Source: Candidatus Lutibacillus vidarii | GTDB taxonomy: Bacteria > Actinomycetota > Actinomycetes > Actinomycetales > Dermatophilaceae | Direction: 5' to 3' | NCBI GenBank assembly: GCA_016717165.1 | Contig: JADKGA010000003.1 | Span: forward strand, 124,001 to 188,000 | DNA length: 64,000 nt | In this document: positions 1 through 8,202 of the stretch, one piece after another | Numbering within the stretch: the first letter of the stretch is position 1 | Layout: each line of letters opens with the position of its first letter | Notes under the pieces: model-generated | Told to the model about the DNA's origin: nothing | Databases searched by the model: none | The model's input: only the letters and a program-made list of their open reading frames with translations | Program-made: the position numbers and the translations under genes

Positions 1-258
1 GGCCAGCGCCTTCTTCGCCCCGCCCTGCCCGATGAGGTACTGCTCGAGGAAGTCGAAGATCTCCCGCGGCTTGGGCAGCTCGTCGAAGCCGAGCTCGGAA
101 CCCTCGGCGAGCTCCTCCTCGATGATCTCGTTGCACAGGTCGATGCACTCGTCGCAGATATAGACCCCCGGGCCCGCGATGAGCTTCTTGACCTGCTTCT
201 GGCTCTTCCCGCAGAACGAGCACTTCAGCAGGTCACCACTCTCACCCATGCGTGCCAC
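1..258 (-). CDS. clpX: ClpX, ATP-dependent unfoldase of the Clp protease (N-terminal part only)
   Basis: The 86 visible codons encode the ClpX zinc-binding domain followed by the start of the AAA+ module; the rest lies beyond the left edge. A C4 zinc site is visible as CSFCGK followed by YICDECIDLC, then the conserved NEIIEEEL segment and a linker ending near LIGQ. The domain dimerises and recognises adaptors and substrates, and the AAA+ ring feeds unfolded proteins to ClpP. I chose the GTG that gives MARMGESGDLLKC, because it matches the usual actinobacterial start (MARIG.GGDLLKC) and has GGAGG 4 nt upstream; an ATG three codons later is the alternative. Unlike the mycobacterial order, clpX is separated from the clpP pair by three unrelated genes. 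Confidence 0.97.
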   Translation of the reverse strand, partial: MARMGESGDLLKCSFCGKSQKQVKKLIAGPGVYICDECIDLCNEIIEEELAEGSELGFDELPKPREIFDFLEQYLIGQGGAKKALA

Positions 259-421
259 GTTGCCTCCCGGATTGCTCGCCTGCCCCATCGCGAGGTGACT
301 GCGTGAACGCTACATGGCCGCACCGACACCTGCCCTCCTATTACACGGGGTCGGTGCCCTCGCGTCGCGTCTGTCCGCTGAGGGCGGAATGCCGTGCGCC
401 GCCCCGACGAACCGGCTCGGC

Positions 422-1855
422 TCACCCAACAACCCGCAGGGTGGCCAGGGTCGGGTCCGCCGCATAGGCGATCCGGGTGCCCGCGGCCCGGGCCGCGCGC
501 AGCGCCGCGACCACCTCCTCGTCGACCCGCTCCCCCGGGGCAAGGACCGGTATGCCGGGTGGGTATGGCGCCACCAGCTCGGCACAGACCCGCCCGACCG
601 CCTGGGCTGCCGGGACGACCGCATGCCGAGCGAAGAAGGCCTCCCGCGGGGTGAGGACCTGTTCCGGCTGCCGGGTCCAGACCAGCTGCGGCGTGACCGG
701 ACGCGCGGCGCCGCGATGGCGCTCGACAGTCCGAGCGAGCAGGTCGGCGAACCCGAGCACGTCCTGGGCCCGGTCGGCCAGGGTGACCATGGCGACGACG
801 GTGTCCCGGTCGGCCAGCTCGACGGGGTGCCCGGCGGCGACGAGGTCGCGCTCCACCGCGACGCCGTCCGCGCCCGCGCCGGAGAGCCCCACCACGAGCT
901 TGAGCGGGTCGACGCCTGGTCCCTGGAGCACCGTGAGGCCCTCGACCTGCTCCAGCCTGGCGCGGGCGGCCACCACCGCGTCGAGGGTCGCGCCGAGCAG
1001 CTCGGCGCCCTGGGTCTGGAGCAGCGCCCGGGCCAGGTCGATGCTGGCCAGAACCGCGCCGGAGGGACTGGTTGTCGCGGTCGCCTCGACGGACGCGGCG
1101 AACCGGGCGGGGTCGATCCGTTCCGTCCTGGCCAGGACGATCGCCCCCTGGTTGAGCGCAGTGAGCGCCTTGTGGGCGCTGATCACCAAGGCGTCGGCGC
1201 CCGCGGCGAGCGCGTGCGGCGGAAGGTCGGGGTGGAAGCCGAAGTGCCCGGCCCAGGCGGCGTCGACGACGAGCGGCACCCCGTGCCGGTGGGCGGTGGC
1301 CGCAAGAGCGCCGGTATCGCCATACGTCCCGACATACTGTGGGTCGGTCACCAGGACGGCGACCGCCGACGGGGCGTCCGCGAGTGCACCGGCCACCGCG
1401 TCGGCACTGACCGCGAGCGGGAGCCCGGTGCGCGGGTCGACCGAGGGGGTCACCCAGGTAGGGACGAGGTCGGCCAGGACCAGCCCGAGGAGCATCGAGC
1501 GGTGCAGGGTGCGTCCGACGACGACCCGGTCGCCGGGCCGCCCCACCGTCAGGGCCAGGGCCTGGTTGCCGTGGGTGGACCCGCCGACCGAGAAGCGTGC
1601 GACGTCGGCGCCCCAGGCTCGGGCGGCGAGCTCTTCGGCCTGGTCAAGCACCCCAGAGCTCAGCTTCATCGTGTCTAGGCCGGCATACAGGGGGATGTCA
1701 CCGTCGACGAGCGGCCCGAGCAGGTCGCGACGGTGCTTGTGCCCGGGGATGGTGAACGGGTGCAAAGTGGCGGCCGCGAACCGGAGGAAGGCGTCAAAGA
1801 GCGGGGCCTCGGCCCGCAGCCCCAGGGGGTCCCGGGTCGGCTCGCGCACCGGCAC
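422..1855 (-). CDS. Orn/Lys/Arg decarboxylase family protein (PLP-dependent)
   Basis: A 477-residue fold-type I PLP enzyme of the short Gram-positive Orn/Lys/Arg decarboxylase type, without the N-terminal wing domain of the long enterobacterial enzymes. Landmarks are the N-terminal HPFTIPGHK segment (about residues 32-40), the substrate/PLP region SVGGSTHGNQ, and the PLP-binding Lys229 in SAHKALTALNQGA. The small C-terminal domain carries ELVAPYPPGIPVLAPGE. Family members decarboxylate arginine, lysine or ornithine to polyamines; the substrate cannot be read from sequence. The first GTG was chosen; a GTG two codons downstream has better spacing to AAAGG. It is transcribed toward clpX and is divergent from the lipase gene. 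Confidence 0.85.
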   Translation of the reverse strand: MPVREPTRDPLGLRAEAPLFDAFLRFAAATLHPFTIPGHKHRRDLLGPLVDGDIPLYAGLDTMKLSSGVLDQAEELAARAWGADVARFSVGGSTHGNQALALTVGRPGDRVVVGRTLHRSMLLGLVLADLVPTWVTPSVDPRTGLPLAVSADAVAGALADAPSAVAVLVTDPQYVGTYGDTGALAATAHRHGVPLVVDAAWAGHFGFHPDLPPHALAAGADALVISAHKALTALNQGAIVLARTERIDPARFAASVEATATTSPSGAVLASIDLARALLQTQGAELLGATLDAVVAARARLEQVEGLTVLQGPGVDPLKLVVGLSGAGADGVAVERDLVAAGHPVELADRDTVVAMVTLADRAQDVLGFADLLARTVERHRGAARPVTPQLVWTRQPEQVLTPREAFFARHAVVPAAQAVGRVCAELVAPYPPGIPVLAPGERVDEEVVAALRAARAAGTRIAYAADPTLATLRVVG

Positions 1856-1905
1856 ACCTTTCGTTCACGCCCGACGAGTCGGACAACTTTTCCGAAGTCT
1901 CCGCG

Positions 1906-1927
1906 ATTCGCCAATGGACCGGCGAAT
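1906..1927. promoter_or_regulatory. Inverted repeat in the decarboxylase/lipase intergenic region
   Basis: ATTCGCC and GGCGAAT form perfect 7-bp arms around an 8-nt spacer, the geometry of a TetR-type operator. Just downstream is a TAACCT -10 candidate (1935-1940) for the lipase gene. On the minus strand this overlaps GTAGGTTAGG, one good half of an iron-box-like sequence. No regulator gene is adjacent, so the function is inferred only from symmetry and position. Confidence 0.3.
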
Positions 1928-1974
1928 GGTCACCTAACCTACTCACCGTCACATCGTGTCTTGGGGGACGTGTC

Positions 1975-3216
1975 GTGAAAGGACGCTTCATGCACGGTTC
2001 CTCTCGTTCGATCACTCGCTTGGCGGCCGTTGTCGCAGCCGGGGTCGCCCTGACCCTCGGCAGCGGCGCCGTGCCCGCCCAGGCCGCTGAGAACGACGTC
2101 ACCTCCTTCTACCAGCCACCGTCGACCCTGCCCGCAGGTAACGGGGTCATCGTCAAGAGTGCCCCGATGGCGTACTACACCGACATCTTGCGGTGGGGCC
2201 GCCTTCCGGGGACCACCACCCGGATCCTCTACACCTCGACCGACCACGCCGGTGCCCGCACCGTCGTCAGCGGCGTCGTCATCGTGCCGACGTCCTCGTA
2301 CTCCGGCGCCCGGCCGATCGTCGGCTTCGCCCCCGGCACCCACGGCATGGCCGACCGGTGCGCGCCCAGCCGTCAGGCCGACAGCGGCACGGACTACGAG
2401 GCCTCGACGGTCAAGTCCTTCCTCTCGGCCGGCTTCGCGGTCGCGCTGACCGACTACCAGGGGCTGGGCACGCCGGGTCGGCACACCTACATGGTCGCTG
2501 GCGACCAGGCGCACGCCCTGCTCGACGTCGTCCGTGCCGCTCGTCAGCTCGGTGGGTATGGGATCACCTCCTCCTCGCCGGTCGGGCTGTTCGGGTACTC
2601 GCAGGGCGGTGGCGCTGCCGCAGCAGCCGCTGAGGCCGCGGCGAGCTATGCCCCCGAGCTGCCGGTCAAGGGTGTCGTCGCCGGCGCCGTTCCGGCTGAC
2701 CTCGCCAAGGTGGCGGCAGCGCTCGACGGCAGCTTCTGGGCCCTCTTCGCGACCTATGGCGCGATGGGGCTGGATGCCGGGTACTCGCTCAACACCCTCA
2801 GCGTCTTCACCCTGACCGGCCGCAGCTATGTCGCCCGGGCAATGGACTCGTGCGTGCTCGACGCGCCCGGCTTCGCCTACACCTCGTCGCGCTACCTGAC
2901 CGTGGACGGGCGGTCGATGACGCAGTACCTGGCCACCGCACCGTGGTCCGCTGCCGTCGCCGCCCAGCGGCTCGGTGGAGTCAAGCCGTCGATGCCGGTC
3001 TATGTCGCGCACTCGATGTTCGACGACACGATCCCGTACGCGATCGGCAAGCAGCTCGCCAAGGACTGGTGCGCCACGGGCGCGAACGTGGTCTTCTCGA
3101 CCAACTACGCCCTCTCGCACGTCCTGGGGGAGGGCCCTGCGGCGTCGGAGGGGATCAGCTTCCTCAAGAAGCGGTTCGCTGGCTCCGCGCAGACCTCCAA
3201 CTGCGGCGCGTTCTGA
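1975..3216 (+). CDS. Secreted lipase, LIP family alpha/beta hydrolase
   Basis: A 413-residue exported hydrolase of the secretory lipase (LIP, PF03583-like) family, which cleaves triacylglycerols or other lipid esters outside the cell. A Sec signal peptide occupies about residues 1-38, with a basic N-region, a hydrophobic core and probable cleavage after AQA. The nucleophile is Ser209 in GYSQGG; Asp in SMFDDTIPY and His in YALSHV near the C-terminus are the likely other triad members. Cysteines at DRCAP, DSCVL, DWCAT and SNCGA may form disulfides. The GTG start has GGGGGA upstream; an ATG five codons later, with AAAGGA, is also possible. It is monocistronic and convergent with argF. Confidence 0.85.
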   Translation: MKGRFMHGSSRSITRLAAVVAAGVALTLGSGAVPAQAAENDVTSFYQPPSTLPAGNGVIVKSAPMAYYTDILRWGRLPGTTTRILYTSTDHAGARTVVSGVVIVPTSSYSGARPIVGFAPGTHGMADRCAPSRQADSGTDYEASTVKSFLSAGFAVALTDYQGLGTPGRHTYMVAGDQAHALLDVVRAARQLGGYGITSSSPVGLFGYSQGGGAAAAAAEAAASYAPELPVKGVVAGAVPADLAKVAAALDGSFWALFATYGAMGLDAGYSLNTLSVFTLTGRSYVARAMDSCVLDAPGFAYTSSRYLTVDGRSMTQYLATAPWSAAVAAQRLGGVKPSMPVYVAHSMFDDTIPYAIGKQLAKDWCATGANVVFSTNYALSHVLGEGPAASEGISFLKKRFAGSAQTSNCGAF

Positions 3217-3288
3217 GCGAACACCCCAGGGGGTGCGTCCGAGGCCTACCGGCCCCGGGCGCGCCCCTGCGTGGTGTCGCGGGGACCC

Positions 3289-4293
3289 TCAGGCCAGCGA
3301 GGCGACCAGCGCGGCCTTGATCGTGTGCATCCGGTTCTCGGCCTGCTCGAAGGCGATATTGGCCGGACTCTCGAAGACGTCCTCGGTCACCTCGATGCCA
3401 TTGGCCAGCTCGGGGTACTGCTCGGCGACCCGCTTGCCGACCACCGTCTCGGCGTTATGGAAGGCGGGCAGGCAGTGCATGAACTTCGTCCGCGGGTTCC
3501 CGGTCGACGCCATGAGATCGGCGGTGACCTGGTAGGGCAGGAGCAGGTGGACCCGCTCCCCCCACGACTCGACCGGCTCCCCCATCGAGACCCAGACGTC
3601 GGTGTGGATGAAGTCGACACCCTTGACGGCGGCCTCGATGTCGTCGGTGACCGTCGCCGTCGCCCCACTGTCGCCGGCGAACTCCTTGCACATGGTCACC
3701 AGGTCGTCGGTCGGCTGCAAGCTCCTCGGGGCGGCGATGCGCACGTCCATCCCCAGCTTGGCTCCGACGAGGAGCAGTGAGTTGGCGACATTGTTGCGCC
3801 CGTCACCCACATAGGCGTACGAGATCTCGTGGATCGGTTTGCGCGCGTGCTCGAGCATGGTCAGCACGTCGGCGAGCATCTGCGTCGGGTGGAACTCGTC
3901 GGTCAGGCCGTTGAACACCGGCACGCCGGAGTACTCCGCGAGGATCTCCACCGTCGACTGGCTGAAGCCGCGGTACTCGATAGCGTCATACATCCGACCG
4001 AGAACCCGGGCGGTGTCCTTGACCGACTCCTTGTGACCCATCTGGCTCGACGTCGGGTCGATATAGGTGACGTGCGCGCCCTGGTCGTACGCGGCGACCT
4101 CGAAGGCGCACCGGGTGCGGGTGGACGTCTTCTCGAAGATCAGCGCGATGTTCTTGCCCCGGAGGAGCTGCTGCTCGGTGCCTGCGTACTTCGCCCGCTT
4201 GAGGTCCCGGGAGAGGTCGAGGAGGTAGGTGAGATCCCGCTCGGTGTGGTGGACCAGGCTGAGCATGCTGCGTCCGCGCAGGGTGTAGGGCAT
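3289..4293 (-). CDS. argF: Ornithine carbamoyltransferase, catabolic (ArcB-like) sequence type
   Basis: The 334-residue enzyme interconverts ornithine plus carbamoyl phosphate with citrulline plus phosphate. The carbamoyl-phosphate loop STRT is at residues 57-60 and the ornithine-side HCLP motif at 273-276. The N-terminal third (YLLDLSRDLKRAKY, GKNIALIFEKTSTRTRC) resembles catabolic ArcB enzymes of the arginine deiminase pathway much more than the roughly 310-residue biosynthetic ArgF of actinobacteria. No arcA or arcC is present in the window, so the direction of the reaction in vivo is unknown. The start has AAGGAG 8 nt upstream. It lies downstream of clpP2 but is separated from it by a strong hairpin, so it is probably an independent unit. 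Confidence 0.93.
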   Translation of the reverse strand: MPYTLRGRSMLSLVHHTERDLTYLLDLSRDLKRAKYAGTEQQLLRGKNIALIFEKTSTRTRCAFEVAAYDQGAHVTYIDPTSSQMGHKESVKDTARVLGRMYDAIEYRGFSQSTVEILAEYSGVPVFNGLTDEFHPTQMLADVLTMLEHARKPIHEISYAYVGDGRNNVANSLLLVGAKLGMDVRIAAPRSLQPTDDLVTMCKEFAGDSGATATVTDDIEAAVKGVDFIHTDVWVSMGEPVESWGERVHLLLPYQVTADLMASTGNPRTKFMHCLPAFHNAETVVGKRVAEQYPELANGIEVTEDVFESPANIAFEQAENRMHTIKAALVASLA

Positions 4294-4354
4294 GGCTGTC
4301 GCTCCTTGGGTGTGGTGCCGCGTCCTCCCAGCCTAGGGGCCACCCCCGGGTATG

Positions 4355-4389
4355 CCGACGGGGCCCTGGGTGACCCAGGGCCCCGTCGG
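4355..4389 (-). terminator. Hairpin terminator after the clpP operon
   Basis: CCGACGGGGCCCTGGGT and ACCCAGGGCCCCGTCGG are perfect 17-bp complements around a single base (in practice about 15 bp with a 5-nt loop). The hairpin lies 12 nt past the clpP2 stop and before argF. No U-tract follows, as is common for actinobacterial terminators. Confidence 0.75.
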
Positions 4390-4401
4390 GAGGAGCGTCG
4401 G

Positions 4402-5100
4402 CTACTTCTGTGCGGAGGCCTTGCGGGACTCGAGCACCTGGTCGATGAGGCCGTACTCGCGGGCCTGCTCGGCGGAGAGGATCTTGTCGCGCTCGATGTC
4501 GATGGCAGTCTGCTCGGGCGTGCGACCGGTGTGGATCGCCAGCGTCGTCTCCAGCCAGGTCCGCATCCGGAGCACCTCGTTGGCCTGGATCTCCAGGTCG
4601 GATGCCTGCCCGTAGTCGCCACCGGCCAAGGCGGGCTGGTGGATGAGGATCCGCGCGTTCGGCAGCGCGAACCGCTTGCCCGGCGCCCCGGCACCGAGAA
4701 GCACCGCCGCCGCGGAGGCGGCCTGTCCGATGACGAAGGTCTGGATGTCCGGGCGGATGTACATCATCGTGTCGTAGATCGCGGTCATGGCCGTGAACGA
4801 GCCACCCGGGCTGTTGATGTACATGAGGATGTCGCGGTCCGGGTCCTGGGACTCCAGGACGATGAGCTGGGCGATGATGTCGTCCGCCGAGGCGTCGTCG
4901 ACCTGCACGCCGAGGAAGATGATCCGGTCCTCGAAGAGCTTGGTGTAGGGGTCGAGGCGCTTCATCCCGTAGGACGTGCGCTCCTCGAACTGGGGCAGGA
5001 TGTAGCGGCCGGTGGGGGCAGGCAGTCCGGCGGCGCCATACGGGGAGCCGTAGGACGAGCCAAGAGGCGACCCGGGGAAGGCCGACGAGGGGACCGACAT
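4402..5100 (-). CDS. clpP2: ClpP2, ATP-dependent Clp protease proteolytic subunit
   Basis: A 232-residue serine peptidase subunit of the ClpP1P2 double ring, which degrades proteins delivered by ClpX or ClpC. The triad is visible as Ser129 (GQAASAAAV), His154 (LIHQPAL) and Asp205 (DIERDKI). The sequence from RYILP onward is typical of actinobacterial ClpP2. The first 30 residues are a Gly/Ser/Pro-rich extension, likely part of the propeptide removed on maturation. The ATG was taken; a GTG 9 nt upstream overlaps the clpP1 stop (GTGA) and sits nearer to GGAGG, giving MSTMSVPSS. Either way the gene is translationally coupled to clpP1. The heteromeric partner requirement is inferred from the mycobacterial system. 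Confidence 0.96.
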   Translation of the reverse strand: MSVPSSAFPGSPLGSSYGSPYGAAGLPAPTGRYILPQFEERTSYGMKRLDPYTKLFEDRIIFLGVQVDDASADDIIAQLIVLESQDPDRDILMYINSPGGSFTAMTAIYDTMMYIRPDIQTFVIGQAASAAAVLLGAGAPGKRFALPNARILIHQPALAGGDYGQASDLEIQANEVLRMRTWLETTLAIHTGRTPEQTAIDIERDKILSAEQAREYGLIDQVLESRKASAQK

Positions 5101-5105
5101 GGTGC

Positions 5106-5729
<624 letters not shown>

Positions 5730-5899
5730 TGTCGGTCTCCTCGCATGTCACGAACTTCAGGGGTATGCCGGCCGGACGCTTCCGCCCCGCCTTCGATGAC
5801 CCTAACGCCGAAGACCCGCCGAACAGTCCCGGTCGCCGACCCTGTTCGCCGTGAGCGCACAAGCCCACCGTCAGTGCCGGTGGGCCGCGACCGGTCCGG

Positions 5900-7210
5900 C
5901 TACTCGGCGTCCGCCGGGGCGTCGCCCTCGACGAGGGTGCCGCGGTTCGGCGTGAGGGCCTCGAGGTCGACGGGTGCGCCGGTGGTGTCGACGACCGAGG
6001 CCTTCGACAACACCGAGGCCAGCGCCTTGCGACGGGCCACCTCGCCGACGATGACCGGGATCTGGCCGCGCTCGTCGACCATCTTGGCGAACTCGTTGGG
6101 GTCCATGCCGTACTGCTGGGAGGACATGACGAGGTACTCGATGAGGTCGCTCTGGTCGACCTGCACCCCGCGGTCCTCGGCGATCGCGTCGAGGAGCAGC
6201 TGGACGCGCAGACCCTTGCGGGTCTCCTCGGCGACCTCGACGCCGTGCTCGTCGTCGTGGGCCTTGCCCTCGTTGTCCAGGTGCGCCTTGACCTCGGCGT
6301 CGACGACACCCTCGGGCACCGGGAAGTCGACCTTCTCCAGGAGCAGGTCGACGAGCTTGTCCCGGGCCTGGATGCCCTGGCCGTAGGCCTTGCTCTGCCG
6401 GGCCTCCTTGGCCAGGTCGGCCTTGAGGTCGGCCAGGGTGTCGAACTCGCTGGCCAGCTGGGCGAAGTCGTCGTCGAGCTCGGGCAGGACCCGCTCCTTG
6501 ACCGCCTGGACCGTGACGATGCACTCGGCGTCCTCGCCGGCGTGGTCGCCGCCGGCCAGCGGGGCGGCGAAGGTTTTCGTGTCGCCGGCCGACATACCGA
6601 CCAGCGCCTCGTCCAGACCCGGGAGCATCTGGTGGCTGCCGACCTCGTAGGACACCCCGGTGACCGCGTCGATGTCCTCGCCGGCGATCGATGCAGACAG
6701 GTCGATCGAGACGAAGTCGCCATCGACGACGGCGCGGTCGATGCCGGTGAGGGTGCCGAACCGGCGGCGCAGCACGGTGAGCCGCTCGTCGATGTCCTCG
6801 TCGGTGACGTCGACCGAGTCGACGGTGACGGCGAGACCGTCGAGGTCGGGGAGGGTGATCTCGGGCCGGATGTCGACCTCGGCGGTGAAGGCGAGCGGCT
6901 GCCCGTCCTCGACCGGCACCTCGGTCACCTCGACGTCGGGCTGGCCGAGGGCGCGCAGCTCGTGCTCGTGGACGGCCTGGGAGTACAGCCGCGGGAGCGC
7001 CTCGTTGACCGCTTCCTGGAGCACCGCGCCGCGGCCGACCCGCTGGTCGATGATCCGCGTCGGCACGTGGCCCTTGCGGAAGCCGGGCACCTGGATCTGC
7101 GACCCGATGAGCTTGTAGGCCGCGTCGAGGTCCTTCTTCAGCTCGTCGAAGGGGACCTCGACGGTGAGCTTGACCCGGGTCGGGTTGAGGGTCTCGACAG
7201 CGGTCTTCAC
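5900..7210 (-). CDS. tig: Trigger factor, ribosome-associated chaperone and peptidyl-prolyl isomerase
   Basis: A 436-residue protein with the three trigger-factor domains in order: an N-terminal ribosome-binding domain with the GFRKG signature (about residues 45-49), a central FKBP-type PPIase domain (about 150-240, GDFVSIDLSASI), and a C-terminal helical cradle ending in an acidic tail. It binds nascent chains at ribosomal protein L23 and delays misfolding. I placed the start at the GTG giving MKTAVETLNPTRVKL, because it matches homologues (MKSTVEQLSPTRV) and has GGAG 5 nt upstream; the frame is open 18 codons further. The gene is followed by the clpP pair. Confidence 0.96.
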   Translation of the reverse strand: MKTAVETLNPTRVKLTVEVPFDELKKDLDAAYKLIGSQIQVPGFRKGHVPTRIIDQRVGRGAVLQEAVNEALPRLYSQAVHEHELRALGQPDVEVTEVPVEDGQPLAFTAEVDIRPEITLPDLDGLAVTVDSVDVTDEDIDERLTVLRRRFGTLTGIDRAVVDGDFVSIDLSASIAGEDIDAVTGVSYEVGSHQMLPGLDEALVGMSAGDTKTFAAPLAGGDHAGEDAECIVTVQAVKERVLPELDDDFAQLASEFDTLADLKADLAKEARQSKAYGQGIQARDKLVDLLLEKVDFPVPEGVVDAEVKAHLDNEGKAHDDEHGVEVAEETRKGLRVQLLLDAIAEDRGVQVDQSDLIEYLVMSSQQYGMDPNEFAKMVDERGQIPVIVGEVARRKALASVLSKASVVDTTGAPVDLEALTPNRGTLVEGDAPADAE

Positions 7211-7314
7211 GGGTACTCCACGGTGGTATGACGGCTCTGGGTTGGCGGCGCCCGCGCAGGGCACCAGCGCACCATCCTAGCCGGAGGTCAGGTGCCCGGG
7301 TGACGGCGCGCAGT

Positions 7315-7330
7315 CGCCCCCGCGGGGGCG
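7315..7330 (-). terminator. Short GC hairpin after tRNA-Pro
   Basis: CGCCCCC and GGGGGCG pair perfectly around GC, just beyond the 3' end of the proline tRNA. The very short loop makes this a modest terminator candidate. Confidence 0.4.
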
Positions 7331-7337
7331 GGACGTG

Positions 7338-7411
7338 TCGGGGTAGCCGGATTTGAACCGGCGGCCTTCCGCTCCCAAAGCGGACGCGCTACCAAGCTGC
7401 GCCATACCCCG
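7338..7411 (-). tRNA. tRNA-Pro (anticodon TGG)
   Basis: The 74-nt cloverleaf has acceptor CGGGGTA/TACCCCG with discriminator A and a T-arm with GGTTCAAATCC. The anticodon stem TCCGC/GCGGA encloses TTTGGGA, giving anticodon TGG at 7375-7377. CCA is not encoded. A tRNA-Pro/tRNA-Gly pair after tig is also found in mycobacteria. Confidence 0.95.
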
Positions 7412-7510
7412 CGCTGGTCGGTCGCCGCAGCGGTGCTGACATTCGGTCGGCGGCCGGCCGGGCACTAGGCTATCTGCCTGGCGCCCGCGCTGCGGACCGC
7501 CGGGCACCAC

Positions 7511-7581
7511 GCGGGTGTAGCTCAATGGCAGAGCTCCAGCCTTCCAAGCTGGTCATGCGGGTTCGATTCCCGTCACCCGCT
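7511..7581 (+). tRNA. tRNA-Gly (anticodon TCC)
   Basis: The 71-nt cloverleaf has acceptor GCGGGTG/CACCCGC with discriminator T. The anticodon stem CCAGC/GCTGG encloses CTTCCAA (anticodon TCC), and the T-arm reads GGGTTCGATTCCC. CCA is not encoded. It is divergent from the tRNA-Pro gene. Confidence 0.95.
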
Positions 7582-7650
7582 CCGATCTGCCGTGCAGGGC
7601 ACGGCGTGCCACGAGCCACCCCCGGTGACGCGCCCACCTAGACTCCGGCC

Positions 7651-8202
7651 ATGGCGAGGTCCGCGGTCCACGCAGTGGCGCGTCGCTCCCGCATCCTCGC
7701 CGCAGTGCTCATCACCCTCCCCCTGGCCGCGGCCCTGGCCCAGCTGGCCCGGCGGGGTCCCGGCCCGTTGGTCACGGCGGTGAGCGTCGCGCCGCTGCTG
7801 ATCCTCTCGCTGGTGTCCCATCTGTTCTGCGACCTCGTCGGCTACCGACTGAAGCCTGTGGACCCGGACCTACCGGACGAGGCGGCCGGTGAGGTCGCCG
7901 TGTCGCGGTACTTCAGGGCCGCCATGGTGCGATACGCGATCACCATGCCGGTCCCTGCCCTCGGCCTGGCCGCGTCCTTGGCCACCGAGCCGTCGTCGGC
8001 GCAGATCTTCTTGCTCAGCGCGCTGATGGTCGCGGCCATCCGGATCACGCACCTGTGGCCGACCACGCGAGCGGTGCGCCTCAGCGAGGCCGCGCTGAAC
8101 TCGCACGGGGCCCGGGTCGACCTGACATCGTTGCTCCACTGGACCCGCCACGACCCGCCACGAGCAGACGCCGGCACGGCTACCCGCAGCGGGAGACGGT
8201 GA
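7651..8202 (+). CDS. Putative membrane protein of unknown function
   Basis: I do not recognise the 183-residue product. It has a basic N-terminus, two hydrophobic stretches in the first third (about 17-33 and 43-62) and two in the middle (about 92-110 and 118-134), consistent with four membrane helices, and a hydrophilic Arg-rich tail. TAGACT lies 6 nt before the ATG and there is no Shine-Dalgarno sequence, so the mRNA is probably leaderless, which also fixes the start. The last 23 bp overlap the 3' end of trmB on the opposite strand. Confidence 0.6.
   Translation: MARSAVHAVARRSRILAAVLITLPLAAALAQLARRGPGPLVTAVSVAPLLILSLVSHLFCDLVGYRLKPVDPDLPDEAAGEVAVSRYFRAAMVRYAITMPVPALGLAASLATEPSSAQIFLLSALMVAAIRITHLWPTTRAVRLSEAALNSHGARVDLTSLLHWTRHDPPRADAGTATRSGRR

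Noticed and set aside
314..1678. 454-codon open frame on the plus strand
   Set aside because: Antisense to the decarboxylase; composition is the Gly/Arg/Asp-rich pattern of GC-rich shadow frames, with no recognisable domain or ribosome site.
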